Shown piece after piece: positions 42,016-51,416 of a DNA stretch of 64,000 bases. The position numbers and the translations under genes were made by a program. A model generated the notes under the pieces. The model did not search any database. It had not been told where the DNA came from and saw only the letters and a list, made by a program, of their open reading frames with translations. The first letter of the stretch is position 1; every line of letters starts with the position of its first letter. The DNA is from JACVRW01 sp963819115 (lineage in GTDB: Bacteria; Actinomycetota; Thermoleophilia; Solirubrobacterales; Thermoleophilaceae): the NCBI GenBank assembly GCA_963819115.1, contig CAWFUR010000011.1, forward strand, positions 620,001-684,000, read 5' to 3'.

Positions 42016-43431
42016 TCAGTGGAGCGCGCGCAGCGTCTCGGCCATGCCGGACAGCGACGCGGCCGTCTCGCGCATGGCGTCCGGGATGCTCGTCGCGCCC
42101 GGGACGGCGGACTTGACGCCCTTACGCACGGCGCGCCTGTCACGGGCGCTCACGCCGAGCACGCGCAGAAGCGCGTCCTGGCGCTTCGACAGCCCGCGGC
42201 CGGCCGCGCTGTCCCGCTTTTGCGCGGTGAGCGTGCCGCGGTAGCCGGCGGCACCGAGCTGGGAGGCGAGCTTCGCCCCCAGCTTCTGCAGCGCAGCCGT
42301 GGCGGTGGCCGCCGCGCGGGCAAACCTGATCGCGCTCTTCCGGTGGATCTTCGTCCAGCGGGCGTCGTGGGCCTTCTGGGCGCCCTGCATCCGCTCGTTC
42401 GCAACGAGCAGCGCCGCGAGGTACGCGCGGGCCCGGGCGCTCTGGGCGATCGCCTTGCCGAGCGACGCGGCCAGGGGTCTGCTCGCCCGGCGGGTCGGGC
42501 GCACGGCGATCGGGACGCGCACGTTTGCCTTGACACGGGTGCGGTAGCGCTTGCGCGGCGGGTCCTGCGCAAGCTTCACGAAGCCGAGCGCCTCGAGCCG
42601 CAGGATGCCCGTGAAGGCGCCGAGCGCCATCGAGCACGGGTCGGTCGGGATTTTCGAGACGATCGGAAGCTGGCTGACGGCGAGGTCCCTCGCCACGGCC
42701 TTGAGCGATGCCTTGAGGGCGGCCTTCTTGATGCCGCCCAGGACACAGGCGTTCGCGACCGCCTCGGCGTTGTTCGCGTACCCCAACAGCCGCTGCGCGG
42801 CCTGCGCGAGCGTTTTCTTCGACTTGTCGCTCAGGATGCCCCGCTTCTTCGGCTTGGGCTGCCCGCCGCCACCCTTCTGGCCGCCGCCCGGGGTGGGGGT
42901 CGTGCCGCCGCCCGGGGCCGGTCCCGTGGGACCGCCGCCAGTTGGGGTCTCGCCGAACGTCACCGTGAAGAAGAAGAGCTGGATGTGCTGGAAGGGCGTG
43001 CCGAGCGGCGGGTCGAGCCCGCAGGTGGCTTGTACCCGTATCGCTCGCTGGATCGAGGGCTCGTCGCCCCTCCTCACCGGGAAGTACGCGTTGATTACCG
43101 GGTCGGTGGCGAGCTGCGGTGCGCCGCCGAAGTCCTCCGGGTAGATCAGCGAGAATCCGCCGGACCCGTCCCCGAGCCGGCCCTCGGCCGTCGTGGTGAC
43201 GAAGCGGAAGCCGTCGTACATGCAGGCCTCGGACTCGCCGTACGAGACGGGGAACCAGTATGCGTCCGCGCCGCTGAACCAGCTCGGCTGCTGCGCCGCG
43301 GGGACCGGCGTCGCAACCACCGTGCCCCCGCTCGGGTTGGAGAAGACCGCGGCCCCCGCCTGGGCCGGGGCGAGCGCGACCACTGCCGCCAGACAGCCCA
43401 GCGCGAGCCTGATGCTTCTGCGAGATCTCAT
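42016..43431 (-). CDS. Secreted protein of unknown function with Gly/Pro-rich linker
   Basis: 471 residues with a signal peptide (M-R-S-R-R-S-I-R-L-A-L then an Ala/Val core, cleavage near A-Q-A-G-A). The N-terminal domain (residues ~30-170) has paired Cys and W-F-S-G-A-D-A-Y-W-F. A Gly/Pro/Thr-rich linker follows, then a long helical, Ala/Lys/Arg-rich C-terminal region. No family is recognised. A cell-surface role is plausible. Confidence 0.6.
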   Translation of the reverse strand: MRSRRSIRLALGCLAAVVALAPAQAGAAVFSNPSGGTVVATPVPAAQQPSWFSGADAYWFPVSYGESEACMYDGFRFVTTTAEGRLGDGSGGFSLIYPEDFGGAPQLATDPVINAYFPVRRGDEPSIQRAIRVQATCGLDPPLGTPFQHIQLFFFTVTFGETPTGGGPTGPAPGGGTTPTPGGGQKGGGGQPKPKKRGILSDKSKKTLAQAAQRLLGYANNAEAVANACVLGGIKKAALKASLKAVARDLAVSQLPIVSKIPTDPCSMALGAFTGILRLEALGFVKLAQDPPRKRYRTRVKANVRVPIAVRPTRRASRPLAASLGKAIAQSARARAYLAALLVANERMQGAQKAHDARWTKIHRKSAIRFARAAATATAALQKLGAKLASQLGAAGYRGTLTAQKRDSAAGRGLSKRQDALLRVLGVSARDRRAVRKGVKSAVPGATSIPDAMRETAASLSGMAETLRALH

Positions 43432-43666
43432 GAGCCGGAGAACGACCAGCGCGGCGGCGCTGATGCGTGATTCCTTCACCCCCTGACCTGGCCTTGGGTT
43501 CACGCTAACACGGGTTTTGCGGTTACGCGGAGGCAGATCCGGCACTGTCAGTTCCCGGACAACCGGCGCGGATTCCCTGTTGACCCGTGTCACGGCCGGG
43601 CTTACGTTGGACGTGGACTCGTGGACGGAAAGCGCGGCCGGCCGCCGGCCGCCGAGAGGAGAATCA

Positions 43667-44146
43667 ATGCGACGTTTCGTGCTGCTGTCAGCCGGGCTGC
43701 TGATGCTGGCGTTCGCCGGTGTTGCCACGGCCGGCCCCGCTCCGTTCAAGGGCAAGGTGAAGGGCGGGGGCAGCGTGGACTTCAAGGTGAAGTTCAAGCG
43801 CGGCAAGCCCGTCCAGGTGGTGCACGCGGCTAACCCCAAGCCATTCGGGAAGGGCTTCACTTACACCGCGATTCCGGTCAGGTGCAAGCAGGGCGGGGAA
43901 CAGATATTCAGCCAGGTCCCCAAGGCCTTGAAAGTGAGCAAAAAGGGCAAGTTCTCCTACAAGCTCAACCTTCCCCAGCACACGCCCCAGGGGAACTACG
44001 TGAACAAGATCAGGATCGCCGGCAAGTTCGTCAGCAAGAGAAAGGCGATGGGCACGCTGCGCTTCCAGGGAGTCCTGTACCACGCACCGAGCGTGCTCTG
44101 GACCGCCTGCGACAGCGGCGTCGAGCACTGGACGGCCAAGCGCTGA
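43667..44146 (+). CDS. Small secreted protein of unknown function
   Basis: 159 residues, with a signal peptide (M-R-R-F-V-L-L-S-A-G, cleavage around A-T-A-G) and a ribosome binding site gaggagaa six bases before the ATG. The mature part is Lys-rich and beta-like, with Y-T-A-I-P-V-R-C and a final W-T-A-C-D-S-G-V. Single-domain secreted proteins of this style also occur at 54-56 kb. Confidence 0.55.
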   Translation: MRRFVLLSAGLLMLAFAGVATAGPAPFKGKVKGGGSVDFKVKFKRGKPVQVVHAANPKPFGKGFTYTAIPVRCKQGGEQIFSQVPKALKVSKKGKFSYKLNLPQHTPQGNYVNKIRIAGKFVSKRKAMGTLRFQGVLYHAPSVLWTACDSGVEHWTAKR

Positions 44147-44327
44147 CGTCGCCGGCCGAGGGGCCCGCCGCCCCGATGCGCCCGGAGTGGCGCGTGCCGT
44201 CTCTGATCGCGGTAGCGCGACCCAGGTCGTGGGGCGGCCTGGCGGTATCGAATCCTGCGGCCTCGCACCACAGACTTACCTCGCCTCCGGAACGGAGGAT
44301 CGCGCAGCCGGTCATGCTCAGCGACGC

Positions 44328-45443
44328 CTAGCTGACGAGCCCGCGGCGACGCAGCTCGTCCAGGGCCTCGTCGCCCCGCTCGATGGGGCTCTGGCCGGCG
44401 ACCCAGCCGGCGAGCTCAGGGAGACCCTCCTCGAGTGTGCGTTGTGCCTTGAAACCGAGCAGGGCCTGCGCGCGGCGAGTGTCGGCAAAACAGTGGCGGA
44501 TGTCACCCGCCCTGGACTCGCCCGGCAGTAGGGGCTCGATGCTCGAGCCCAGCGCGGCTGCGAGCCGCCGGGCTATCTCGACCACCGTGATCCGCCGACC
44601 GGTCGCGATGTTGATCGCATGCCCGGGGGCTCGCGGCGCGTCCATGGCCGCAAGCGTGCCGTCCACCACGTCGGCGACGTGGATGAGGTCGCGGATCTGG
44701 CGACCGTCCTCGAATACCACCGGAGCCCTCCCGTTGAGCACCCGAGCGGCGAAGATGGCCGCCACCCCTGTGTACGGGTTACCGAGCGCTTGACGGGGTC
44801 CGTACACGTTCAGGTAGCGCAGTGCGACCGCCTCCACGCCGTATGCCCGCCCGAGCACGAGCACGAGCTCCTCCTGGTCGCGCTTGGTTATCCCGTACAC
44901 GCTGGTGGGTCGAAGCGGTGTGTCCTCCTCGGTGGCCACCGGGACGAGTGGACGTGAGCAACGCTCGCAGCGTGGCTCCCACTCGCGCCGGGACAGCTGT
45001 TCCCGCGGGCGCAGCGACGGGGCGCGCCTCCCGTGGAGCGCACACCGATAGGACCCCTCGCCGTAGACCACCATCGACGAGGCGGCCACGATCCGCCTGA
45101 CCCGGTCCCGGCGTGCGACCACGGCCTCCAACAGCTGCGCGGTCCCGCCGCAGTTGGCGTCCACGGCTCGGCGCACGTTGATCATCGACTCGCCGTTGCC
45201 CACCACGCCGCCGAGGTGGAATACCCGGTCCACGCCCTCGAGCGCGCGCTCGAGGGCGTCCGCATCGCGGAGGTCGCCGACCAGGAGCTCTGCGTCGGGG
45301 CTGAGGTGAACTGGAACGCCGCCCTCATGAGCGAGCGGATCGAGGTTGTCGAGCACGCGCACCGACTCCCCGCGGGCGAGCAGGGCATCGACCAGATGGC
45401 TCCCGATGAAACCGGCCCCGCCGGTGACGAGAACGCGGTTCAC
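44328..45443 (-). CDS. dTDP-L-rhamnose 4-epimerase-like SDR with zinc-ribbon insertion
   Basis: 371 residues. The SDR core has V-T-G-G-A-G-F-I-G-S-H, F-H-L-G-G-V-V-G, A-A-S-S-M-V-V-Y-G-E-G and Y-G-I-T-K. Between the S-S-M-V-V-Y-G and Y-G-I-T-K blocks an insertion of ~45 residues carries C-A-L-H-G and C-E-R-C, a Cys/His set able to hold zinc. This layout is seen in actinobacterial dTDP-L-rhamnose epimerases. It probably makes a deoxysugar nucleotide for the neighbouring glycosyltransferases. The GTG start overlaps the upstream stop (GTGA). Confidence 0.78.
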   Translation of the reverse strand: MNRVLVTGGAGFIGSHLVDALLARGESVRVLDNLDPLAHEGGVPVHLSPDAELLVGDLRDADALERALEGVDRVFHLGGVVGNGESMINVRRAVDANCGGTAQLLEAVVARRDRVRRIVAASSMVVYGEGSYRCALHGRRAPSLRPREQLSRREWEPRCERCSRPLVPVATEEDTPLRPTSVYGITKRDQEELVLVLGRAYGVEAVALRYLNVYGPRQALGNPYTGVAAIFAARVLNGRAPVVFEDGRQIRDLIHVADVVDGTLAAMDAPRAPGHAINIATGRRITVVEIARRLAAALGSSIEPLLPGESRAGDIRHCFADTRRAQALLGFKAQRTLEEGLPELAGWVAGQSPIERGDEALDELRRRGLVS

Positions 45444-46765
45444 CAGACGGTGTACATCAGAAGCTCGACGGCGAGCGCCTGGGCCGCGAGCAACAGGAGC
45501 ACGGGCTGGAGGCGGGGGCGGGGCAGCGTGAACGCCGCGGCGATACAGGCCAGCGGCACCAGGAACTGGTAAATGCGCTCGGTCTCGGCCTTGGTGAACC
45601 CGAGGATCGCCGCGACGACAAGGACGGCGAGGAGGCTCTGGGCGTGTGCCTGCCCGGCGCCAGCCGACCGCAGCGCGAACCAGGCGATCGGCAGCCCGAC
45701 GGCTCCGAGGAAGGCCACCGGGGAGCCGAAGACCCAGAAGGCGTAGGGGCGGTCCCCGGCGATTCCCTCGCGGTAGACCGTTTCGGTGGCATGCAGCACG
45801 CCCAGAGGGTCGTAGCCGCTGACCAGGTACAGCAGCCCATAGAAGGCGACGAGCGCGACCCCGCACGCCATGGCGAGCGCAACCGCGCGGGCCAGGCCGG
45901 CGGTGCGGGCGGCAAGAAGAGTCGACCACGCGCCTAGCGCGAGGGTCGCGTAGGAGAAGAAGGCCGCTACTGCGAGCGCCACCGCGCCCGCGGGAAGAGC
46001 GCCGCGGGGGGCATGCCGCGAGCGTGTGGCCAGCGCCAGCGGGATGGCGGCGGCCACGGCCACGGTCGCGTAGAGGGCGTCGGCCGACGTTGCGCCGTAG
46101 AGGAGCGCAGAGGGCGCGAAGACATAGAGGAGGGTCGCCGTGCGGGCGCGAGTCTCGTCGAGCAACGATCTCGCGAGCAGATAGGTGAGGGGCACGGCGA
46201 GCGCGCCGATTCCGATGGTCAGCGCGGCCAGCCCGCGCGGGCCGTCCACTCCCAGCCAGTGCATGGCCAGAAGAAGACCCGGCGGGTGGCCGATGGCATG
46301 CACCGGGAGCGAGGTGCCGACCTCGGCGAAGCTGTCAAGGAACGTACGGGTACCGAAGTCGAAGGCGGGAAGGGCAGGCAGGTACTCGCTCGCCGCCTCG
46401 TGGTTGCCCAGCTGGAACACCGCCCACAGCCCGTCGAGCCCGCCTCGAGCGGCGCCCAGCGCGACCCTGAGCGCCAGGCCCAGGATGAGTGCCTGGGCAG
46501 CGAACGCAGCGGGGCCGAACGAGGCGCGGGCCAACCGCGGCGCGAGCGTCGCGCCGCTGGCGAGCACCACCACCGCGGGGATGGCCGAGGGCCGGACGAC
46601 CGGGCGCCAATCCCAGAGAAAGGGTGCGAGCGAGGCCCCCAGCGTGTTGCCCTGCGCCCTGGCGGCGAAGCCGTAGGCGATCGTGCCCGCGCCCAGCGCG
46701 AACCCGGCCAGCGGAACGCCGAGCTCGGCGCGCAATCCGCGCCGGGCCATGGTCAGGGCCTCCAT
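45440..46765 (-). CDS. Polytopic membrane glycosyltransferase (GT-C/mannosyltransferase-like)
   Basis: 441 residues with ten or more membrane helices. A large first extracytoplasmic loop contains F-G-T-R-T-F-L-D-S and the conserved G-H-P-P-G motif, the pattern of GT-C enzymes using polyprenyl-phosphate sugars. It is translationally coupled to the epimerase gene. A role in surface glycan assembly is inferred. Confidence 0.72.
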   Translation of the reverse strand: MEALTMARRGLRAELGVPLAGFALGAGTIAYGFAARAQGNTLGASLAPFLWDWRPVVRPSAIPAVVVLASGATLAPRLARASFGPAAFAAQALILGLALRVALGAARGGLDGLWAVFQLGNHEAASEYLPALPAFDFGTRTFLDSFAEVGTSLPVHAIGHPPGLLLAMHWLGVDGPRGLAALTIGIGALAVPLTYLLARSLLDETRARTATLLYVFAPSALLYGATSADALYATVAVAAAIPLALATRSRHAPRGALPAGAVALAVAAFFSYATLALGAWSTLLAARTAGLARAVALAMACGVALVAFYGLLYLVSGYDPLGVLHATETVYREGIAGDRPYAFWVFGSPVAFLGAVGLPIAWFALRSAGAGQAHAQSLLAVLVVAAILGFTKAETERIYQFLVPLACIAAAFTLPRPRLQPVLLLLAAQALAVELLMYTVW

Positions 46766-46856
46766 CCGCCGGACCGTAAGCGCGACAGGGGCCAGACGGC
46801 AGCGTTTTGCGCGGGCGTTTCGATTCCGTAAGAAGACGGGCGTACGGTCGGCAGTC

Positions 46857-47501
46857 GTGATCGACGTGATCCTGCCGGTGCTCGACGAGGCCGCGGCGCT
46901 CCCCTGGGTGCTGGGGCGGATGCCGCCCGGATTCACGGCGCTCGTGGTGGACAACGGCTCCTCCGACGGAAGTCCCGAGCTGGCCGCCGCCCTCGGCGCG
47001 CGCGTGGTTCGCGAGCCCCTGCGCGGCTTCGGCGCCGCCTGCTTTGCAGGTCTGACCGCGGCCAGAAGCGACGTCGTCTGCTTCATGGACTGCGACGGCT
47101 CGCTGGACCCGTGCGAGCTTCCGCGGGTGGCCGACCCGGTGGTGTCCGGCTCCCGGGAGCTGGTGATGGGCGCGCGTCGGGCCGAGCATGGCGCGTGGCC
47201 CGCACACGCCCGGTTGGCCAACCGCGTTCTCGCGCTCGAGCTGCGTCGCCGCAGCGGGTTGTGTCTGAGCGACATCGGACCCATGCGGGCCGCCCGCCGC
47301 GCGGAGCTCACGGACCTCGGCCTGCGCGACCGCCGGTTCGGCTGGCCGCTCGAGATGGCTCTCCGGGCCGTTGACGCGGGCTGGCGAATCTCTGAGGTGG
47401 AGGTGAGCTACCGGGTCCGGGTCGGAGGTCGCTCCAAGGTGAGCGGCTCACTGCGCGGCAGTGCGCGCGCGGCGCGGGATATGGCGGCTGCCCTGCGATG
47501 A
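46857..47501 (+). CDS. GT2-family glycosyltransferase
   Basis: 214 residues with the GT-A fold of family 2: V-I-L-P-V-L-D-E-A, D-N-G-S-S-D-G-S, and the D-x-D equivalent in C-F-M-D-C-D-G-S. It resembles polyprenyl-phosphate-sugar synthases but is short and has no C-terminal membrane helices. The GTG start directly precedes the first strand. The stop overlaps the DUF2064 ATG by four bases. Confidence 0.85.
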   Translation: MIDVILPVLDEAAALPWVLGRMPPGFTALVVDNGSSDGSPELAAALGARVVREPLRGFGAACFAGLTAARSDVVCFMDCDGSLDPCELPRVADPVVSGSRELVMGARRAEHGAWPAHARLANRVLALELRRRSGLCLSDIGPMRAARRAELTDLGLRDRRFGWPLEMALRAVDAGWRISEVEVSYRVRVGGRSKVSGSLRGSARAARDMAAALR

Positions 47502-48169
47502 GTGAAGTGGCGCTGGTTGTGATGGCCAAGGCACCCGTGGCGGGCCGTTCAAAGACGCGCCTGTGCCCGCCCTGCACTCCCAACCAGGCGGCGGAGCTCG
47601 CCTCCGCGGCACTCGAGGACACACTGGCCGCCGTGGCCGCGACGCCCGCCCGTCGTCGCCTCCTGGCGCTGGACGGTCAGCTGCACCGCCCGCTTCCCGG
47701 GCGGTTCGAGACGCTGGCTCAGTGTGAGGGGGATCTTGGCGAGCGCCTCGGCCATGCGCTCGTCGCCGCGGGCGGTCCGGCGCTTGTGGTGGGCATGGAC
47801 ACCCCGCAGCTCGACCCCGAGCTCCTCGCTCGCTCCGCGGCGCTCCTTGATCGGCCGGGCCCGGAGGCGGTGATCGGCCCGGCTCCCGACGGTGGCTACT
47901 GGGCCATCGGGCTGCGAGACCCGGACCCGGCCGTCTTCGCCGGCGTGCCCATGTCCAGCCCGACCACGTTGACCGTCCAGCTGCGCCGGCTCGCCGAGCT
48001 GAATCTTGGCGTCGCTCGCCTGCCGGAGCTCCGCGATGTGGACACGATCGAGGATGCGCGCGCGGTGGCGGCGACATGGCCTCGGACCCGCTTCGCCCTC
48101 GCGCTTCGCCGCCTCGCTAGACCACCTGCCCGACCACGAGAAGAAAGTGTCCGTAGCCTCCGCCGCTGA
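47498..48169 (+). CDS. DUF2064 (TIGR04282-type) nucleotidyl/glycosyltransferase-like protein
   Basis: 223 residues. The N-terminus V-M-A-K-A-P-V-A-G-R-S-K-T-R-L, the middle V-V-G-M-D-T-P-Q-L and P-D-G-G-Y-W-A-I-G-L are the hallmarks of DUF2064, a GT-A-like family found beside GT2 enzymes. Its reaction is not established. The end overlaps the convergent methyltransferase gene by 53 bases. Confidence 0.83.
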   Translation: MSEVALVVMAKAPVAGRSKTRLCPPCTPNQAAELASAALEDTLAAVAATPARRRLLALDGQLHRPLPGRFETLAQCEGDLGERLGHALVAAGGPALVVGMDTPQLDPELLARSAALLDRPGPEAVIGPAPDGGYWAIGLRDPDPAVFAGVPMSSPTTLTVQLRRLAELNLGVARLPELRDVDTIEDARAVAATWPRTRFALALRRLARPPARPREESVRSLRR

Positions 48170-48995
48170 CCGGCTCGAGCGCCCAGATCGCCTCCGCCAG
48201 GGCGGGTCCGGCGAGATCGGATCGGAACAGCAGATCACGCCGGCGGCTTGCGAGCGCCTGGTGGACGAGCGCCTGCCCGCCTGCCGGCAGTGGGGGGAGC
48301 ACCGTCGCCAGCCCCGGCCCGGCGATGCGATCGCGCAGAAGCGCGTTGAGGGCGGGGCGCGCGGGCGGAAGTCCCGGCCAGTAGCGGCCCTCGCCCGCCT
48401 TGGGCCCCGCCTGAAGCGTGCGGTCCAACGCGACCAGCGGCGCGATCCCGGCCGCCTCGAAGAGGGCGAACAGCTCGGCGGGGGCCCACGGATGAACCAT
48501 CACGTCCCCGCCCAGGCGGTAGGGAAGGATGCGCCGCTCGCCGACGGGCTGAGACCAGATGCGAGGCCATTCGAGCGAGTTGAGGCCGAGCGCCTCGAGC
48601 GCGACGACCGAACCGGGTCGAGCATGAGTCGCCACCTCGTCGACGAGCCGGCGAAGCTCTTGCGGCGCCAGATGGGAAGCCACCCCGAACGTCCCCAGAT
48701 ACACATCGAAAGGTCGAGTGCCCACCGGACCGAGGCCGTCGCGCAGGTCATGCACCACGCTGGGATGGGGACCGCACGAGGGGGTGAGGTCAAGACCGAG
48801 ATACCGGGTGAGGCCGGGCCCTGCGACCCGGGCGCCGAGACCGTCGGCACAGCCGAGGTCCAGCAGCGCGCCGCCTCCGGAGAGCTCCAGCAGGCTCGGT
48901 ACCAGTCGCGCGATGAAGCGCTCCTCGAAGCGGGCACGCACGGCGTCGTGTCCAAGGTCGGCGTAGGCGCGCGCCGGGGCTTGCTGGCGTTGCAT
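48117..48995 (-). CDS. Class I SAM-dependent methyltransferase
   Basis: 292 residues. Motif I is L-L-D-L-G-C-A-D-G-L-G, then L-G-L-D-L-T-P-S and D-V-Y-L-G-T-F-G. The C-terminal part (A-P-A-E-L-F-A-L-F-E-A-A-G) is typical of small-molecule methyltransferases. It lies between the GT/DUF2064 pair and the propeller lipoprotein and is probably part of the same pathway. The substrate is unknown. Confidence 0.8.
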   Translation of the reverse strand: MQRQQAPARAYADLGHDAVRARFEERFIARLVPSLLELSGGGALLDLGCADGLGARVAGPGLTRYLGLDLTPSCGPHPSVVHDLRDGLGPVGTRPFDVYLGTFGVASHLAPQELRRLVDEVATHARPGSVVALEALGLNSLEWPRIWSQPVGERRILPYRLGGDVMVHPWAPAELFALFEAAGIAPLVALDRTLQAGPKAGEGRYWPGLPPARPALNALLRDRIAGPGLATVLPPLPAGGQALVHQALASRRRDLLFRSDLAGPALAEAIWALEPVSGGGYGHFLLVVGQVV

Positions 48996-50057
48996 CGGGC
49001 GGCGACCGTAGTTTCCGAGCGGCGGTCGGGGAAGGGCTGGAGCCGCGACGTAAGGAAGCCGAAAGCCGACCGGCGCCGACCGCCGGCAGCGCGGGCTGTC
49101 ATCGCTCTCGTGGTGCTCGCGGGCTGCGGCGGTTCGGGCTCGGGGCTCACGCCCGCGGCCGAGCCCGCCCGCTCGCCCCCACTCGTCGCCGCGCCCGCGG
49201 GGCGGGTCGTGGGCGTGGGGCACAAGCCCGAGGGCCTCGCCTTTGACCGAAGGACGGGGCTGCTCGCGGTCGGGTTGACCGATCCGGACCGGCTGGCGCT
49301 GGTGAACGGGCGCAGCGGACGCACCCTGAGTCGGGTGGTGCTGGCCGGAGCGCCACGTCACCTGAGCCTGGCGGCGCCCGGAGGGCCGGTGCTCGTGCCC
49401 GCGGAGAAGGCCGACGAGCTGCTCGAGGTCGACCTTCCTGGCGGCGGGGTCCGCGCCACGCCGGTCGGGCGCAATCCGCACGATGCCGTGGCGGCCCGGG
49501 GACGGGTGTTCGTGGGCAACGAGCGAGGCGCTTCGGTCTCCGTGGTGGAGCACGGGCGCCAGGTCCGCGTGCTCGGCGCCCCCGTCGGTCCGGGGGGCCT
49601 GGCGGTCACAGCCGCGGGGGACCTCGTGGCGGTGGTCGGTGTCCGCCGGCGCGCGGTCGAGCTCTACGACGCCCGCACGCTGCGGTCGCTGGGGACGATC
49701 CCGGTGGGGATCGGCCCCACCCACATCGCGGCCCGTGATCAGCGGTTTTTCGTCGTCGACACGCGCGGGGATGGGCTGATCGAGGTGCGGACGGGCCCGT
49801 TGCGTGTTCACCGGCGCACCCACCTCGCGGGCGCGCCATACGGGATTGCCTACGACCCGCGCAGGCGCCGCTTCTGGGTCACGCTCACCCGGTCCAATCG
49901 GGTGGCCGAGGTCACGGACCGGCGTGTGCTGCGGACATTTCCCACGGTGCGCCAGCCCAACTCCGTCGCCGTCGACCCGCGCAGCGGCCGGGTCTTCGTT
50001 GCCAGTCGCAAAGACGGCACCCTGCAGCTTCTCGACCCGCCGCCCTACCGAGGCTGA
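48990..50057 (+). CDS. Exported YncE-like beta-propeller, probable lipoprotein
   Basis: About 355 residues. A basic N-terminal stretch is followed by V-V-L-A-G-C-G-G-S, a lipobox, then seven propeller-like repeats (P-E-G-L-A-F-D, N-P-H-D-A-V-A, G-P-T-H-I-A-A, P-N-S-V-A-V-D). The start is uncertain: a TTG at 48990 gives the listed length, while GTGs at the lipobox would be too short for an n-region. It may bind a cofactor or act as a scaffold outside the cell. Confidence 0.65.
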   Translation: MHRAATVVSERRSGKGWSRDVRKPKADRRRPPAARAVIALVVLAGCGGSGSGLTPAAEPARSPPLVAAPAGRVVGVGHKPEGLAFDRRTGLLAVGLTDPDRLALVNGRSGRTLSRVVLAGAPRHLSLAAPGGPVLVPAEKADELLEVDLPGGGVRATPVGRNPHDAVAARGRVFVGNERGASVSVVEHGRQVRVLGAPVGPGGLAVTAAGDLVAVVGVRRRAVELYDARTLRSLGTIPVGIGPTHIAARDQRFFVVDTRGDGLIEVRTGPLRVHRRTHLAGAPYGIAYDPRRRRFWVTLTRSNRVAEVTDRRVLRTFPTVRQPNSVAVDPRSGRVFVASRKDGTLQLLDPPPYRG

Positions 50058-50129
50058 GCGTCCTTACGGCACCCTTACGCCGGGCGCCAGCGGCTTGCGC
50101 CGGCGGCGAGGCCCGACATCCTGCTCGGC

Positions 50130-51416
50130 GTGCCCGGCTCTCCCCGTCTGCCTCCGGTGGGCCCGTTCTCCGAGGGCTTCTGGCGCAGCCCGCTGCGCGG
50201 GCCCTGGCTCGCATCGCTGCTCAGCTCGGCGCTGCTGCCGCTGCTGGCTGTGTGCGCCCTTACCGGGTTGGCCTCCCATCTCGCCTACCAGCCTCGACTG
50301 GGCACCAACGCGATCTTCAACGGGCCCGGGCCGGGCAACGGGTTCGACCTCTTCGGGCTCGACTGGCCCACGAACCCCGCCTGGCTCTACGCGGCCACGC
50401 AGGGTCTCCACGTGGTGTGCGGGGTGGCGGCCATCCCGATCCTGCTGGCCAAGCTGTGGACCGTGATCCCGAAGCTGTTCGAGAACCCTCCGGCGCGGTC
50501 GCCGGCCCACGCGCTCGAGCGGCTCAGCCTCGTGCTGCTCGTGGGCGGAGGCCTGTTCACGATCGCCACAGGCGTGATCAACATTCAGCTCTGGTACCCG
50601 TTCGGGTTTCCCTTCGTTCCCGCTCATTACTACGGGGCCATGCTGTTCGTGGCCGCCCTGAGCTTCCACGTGGCCCTGAAGGTCCCGGTCATGCTCCGGG
50701 CCTTTCGCAACCAGGGTGTCCTGCGACCGCTGCGGGAGGACCTGGCGCACACGGTGGCCGAGCCCGTCCTGCCCGGTGAGCTCACGAGTGCTCCCCACGC
50801 CCCGGCCCCGCCGACGCTCACCCGGCGGGCGCTCGTCGGGGGTGTGGGCGCCGCGTCGGTCAGCCTCGGCGTGATGACCGCGGGCCAGGTCGTGGGCGGG
50901 CCCTTCAATGGTCTTGCGCTGCTCGCGCCCCGCGGGCGGCGCGGCTCCGGGCCGAACGACTTCCCCGTGAACAAGACCTTCGCCGCCGTGGGCATTCCGC
51001 GCGAGCGGACCGGTCCCGCGTGGCGTCTCGGGCTGAACGCCGGGGACGAACGCCGGACGGAGCTCAGCCGCGACGAGTTGCTCGCCCTGCCTCAGGTGAG
51101 GGCCACCCTGCCGGTGGCCTGCGTCGAGGGCTGGAGCACCACCCAGCACTGGAGCGGCGTGCGCCTCCGGGAGCTCGCGCGCATGGCCGGGGTCGATGAT
51201 CCCGAGACCCTGGAGGTGCGCTCACTCCAGGAGCACGGGCGGCTCAGCCGGGTCACGCTCAACCGCGGGCAGGCGAGACACGAGCAGGCGATGCTCGCCC
51301 TGCGGGTCAATGACGTCGATCTCTCGCCCGACCACGGCTACCCCGCCCGGATCATGGTTCCCGCGCTGCCAGGCGTGCACTGCACCAAGTGGGTGGCAGA
51401 GCTCACTTTCACATGA
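50130..51416 (+). CDS. Fusion of cytochrome b-type membrane domain and sulfite-oxidase-type molybdopterin domain
   Basis: 428 residues. Residues ~25-210 form four to five membrane helices with His near helix ends (G-L-H-V-V-C-G, P-A-H-Y-Y-G, S-F-H-V-A-L), resembling the b-type haem protein partner MsrQ/YedZ or NarI. Residues ~230-428 contain a Tat-like T-R-R-A-L-V-G-G and the Oxidored_molyb fold. The Mo ligand is C331 in P-V-A-C-V-E-G-W, with G-V-H-C-T-K-W-V at the end. Catalysis on the outer face with electrons through the haem helices is likely. MsrPQ-type methionine sulfoxide repair is one option; the substrate is unknown. Confidence 0.8.
   Translation: MPGSPRLPPVGPFSEGFWRSPLRGPWLASLLSSALLPLLAVCALTGLASHLAYQPRLGTNAIFNGPGPGNGFDLFGLDWPTNPAWLYAATQGLHVVCGVAAIPILLAKLWTVIPKLFENPPARSPAHALERLSLVLLVGGGLFTIATGVINIQLWYPFGFPFVPAHYYGAMLFVAALSFHVALKVPVMLRAFRNQGVLRPLREDLAHTVAEPVLPGELTSAPHAPAPPTLTRRALVGGVGAASVSLGVMTAGQVVGGPFNGLALLAPRGRRGSGPNDFPVNKTFAAVGIPRERTGPAWRLGLNAGDERRTELSRDELLALPQVRATLPVACVEGWSTTQHWSGVRLRELARMAGVDDPETLEVRSLQEHGRLSRVTLNRGQARHEQAMLALRVNDVDLSPDHGYPARIMVPALPGVHCTKWVAELTFT

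Noticed and set aside
48117..49823. A long minus-strand frame extending the methyltransferase upstream
   Set aside because: The added ~276 residues are antisense to the beta-propeller gene and low in hydrophobics. The methyltransferase starts naturally at 48995.
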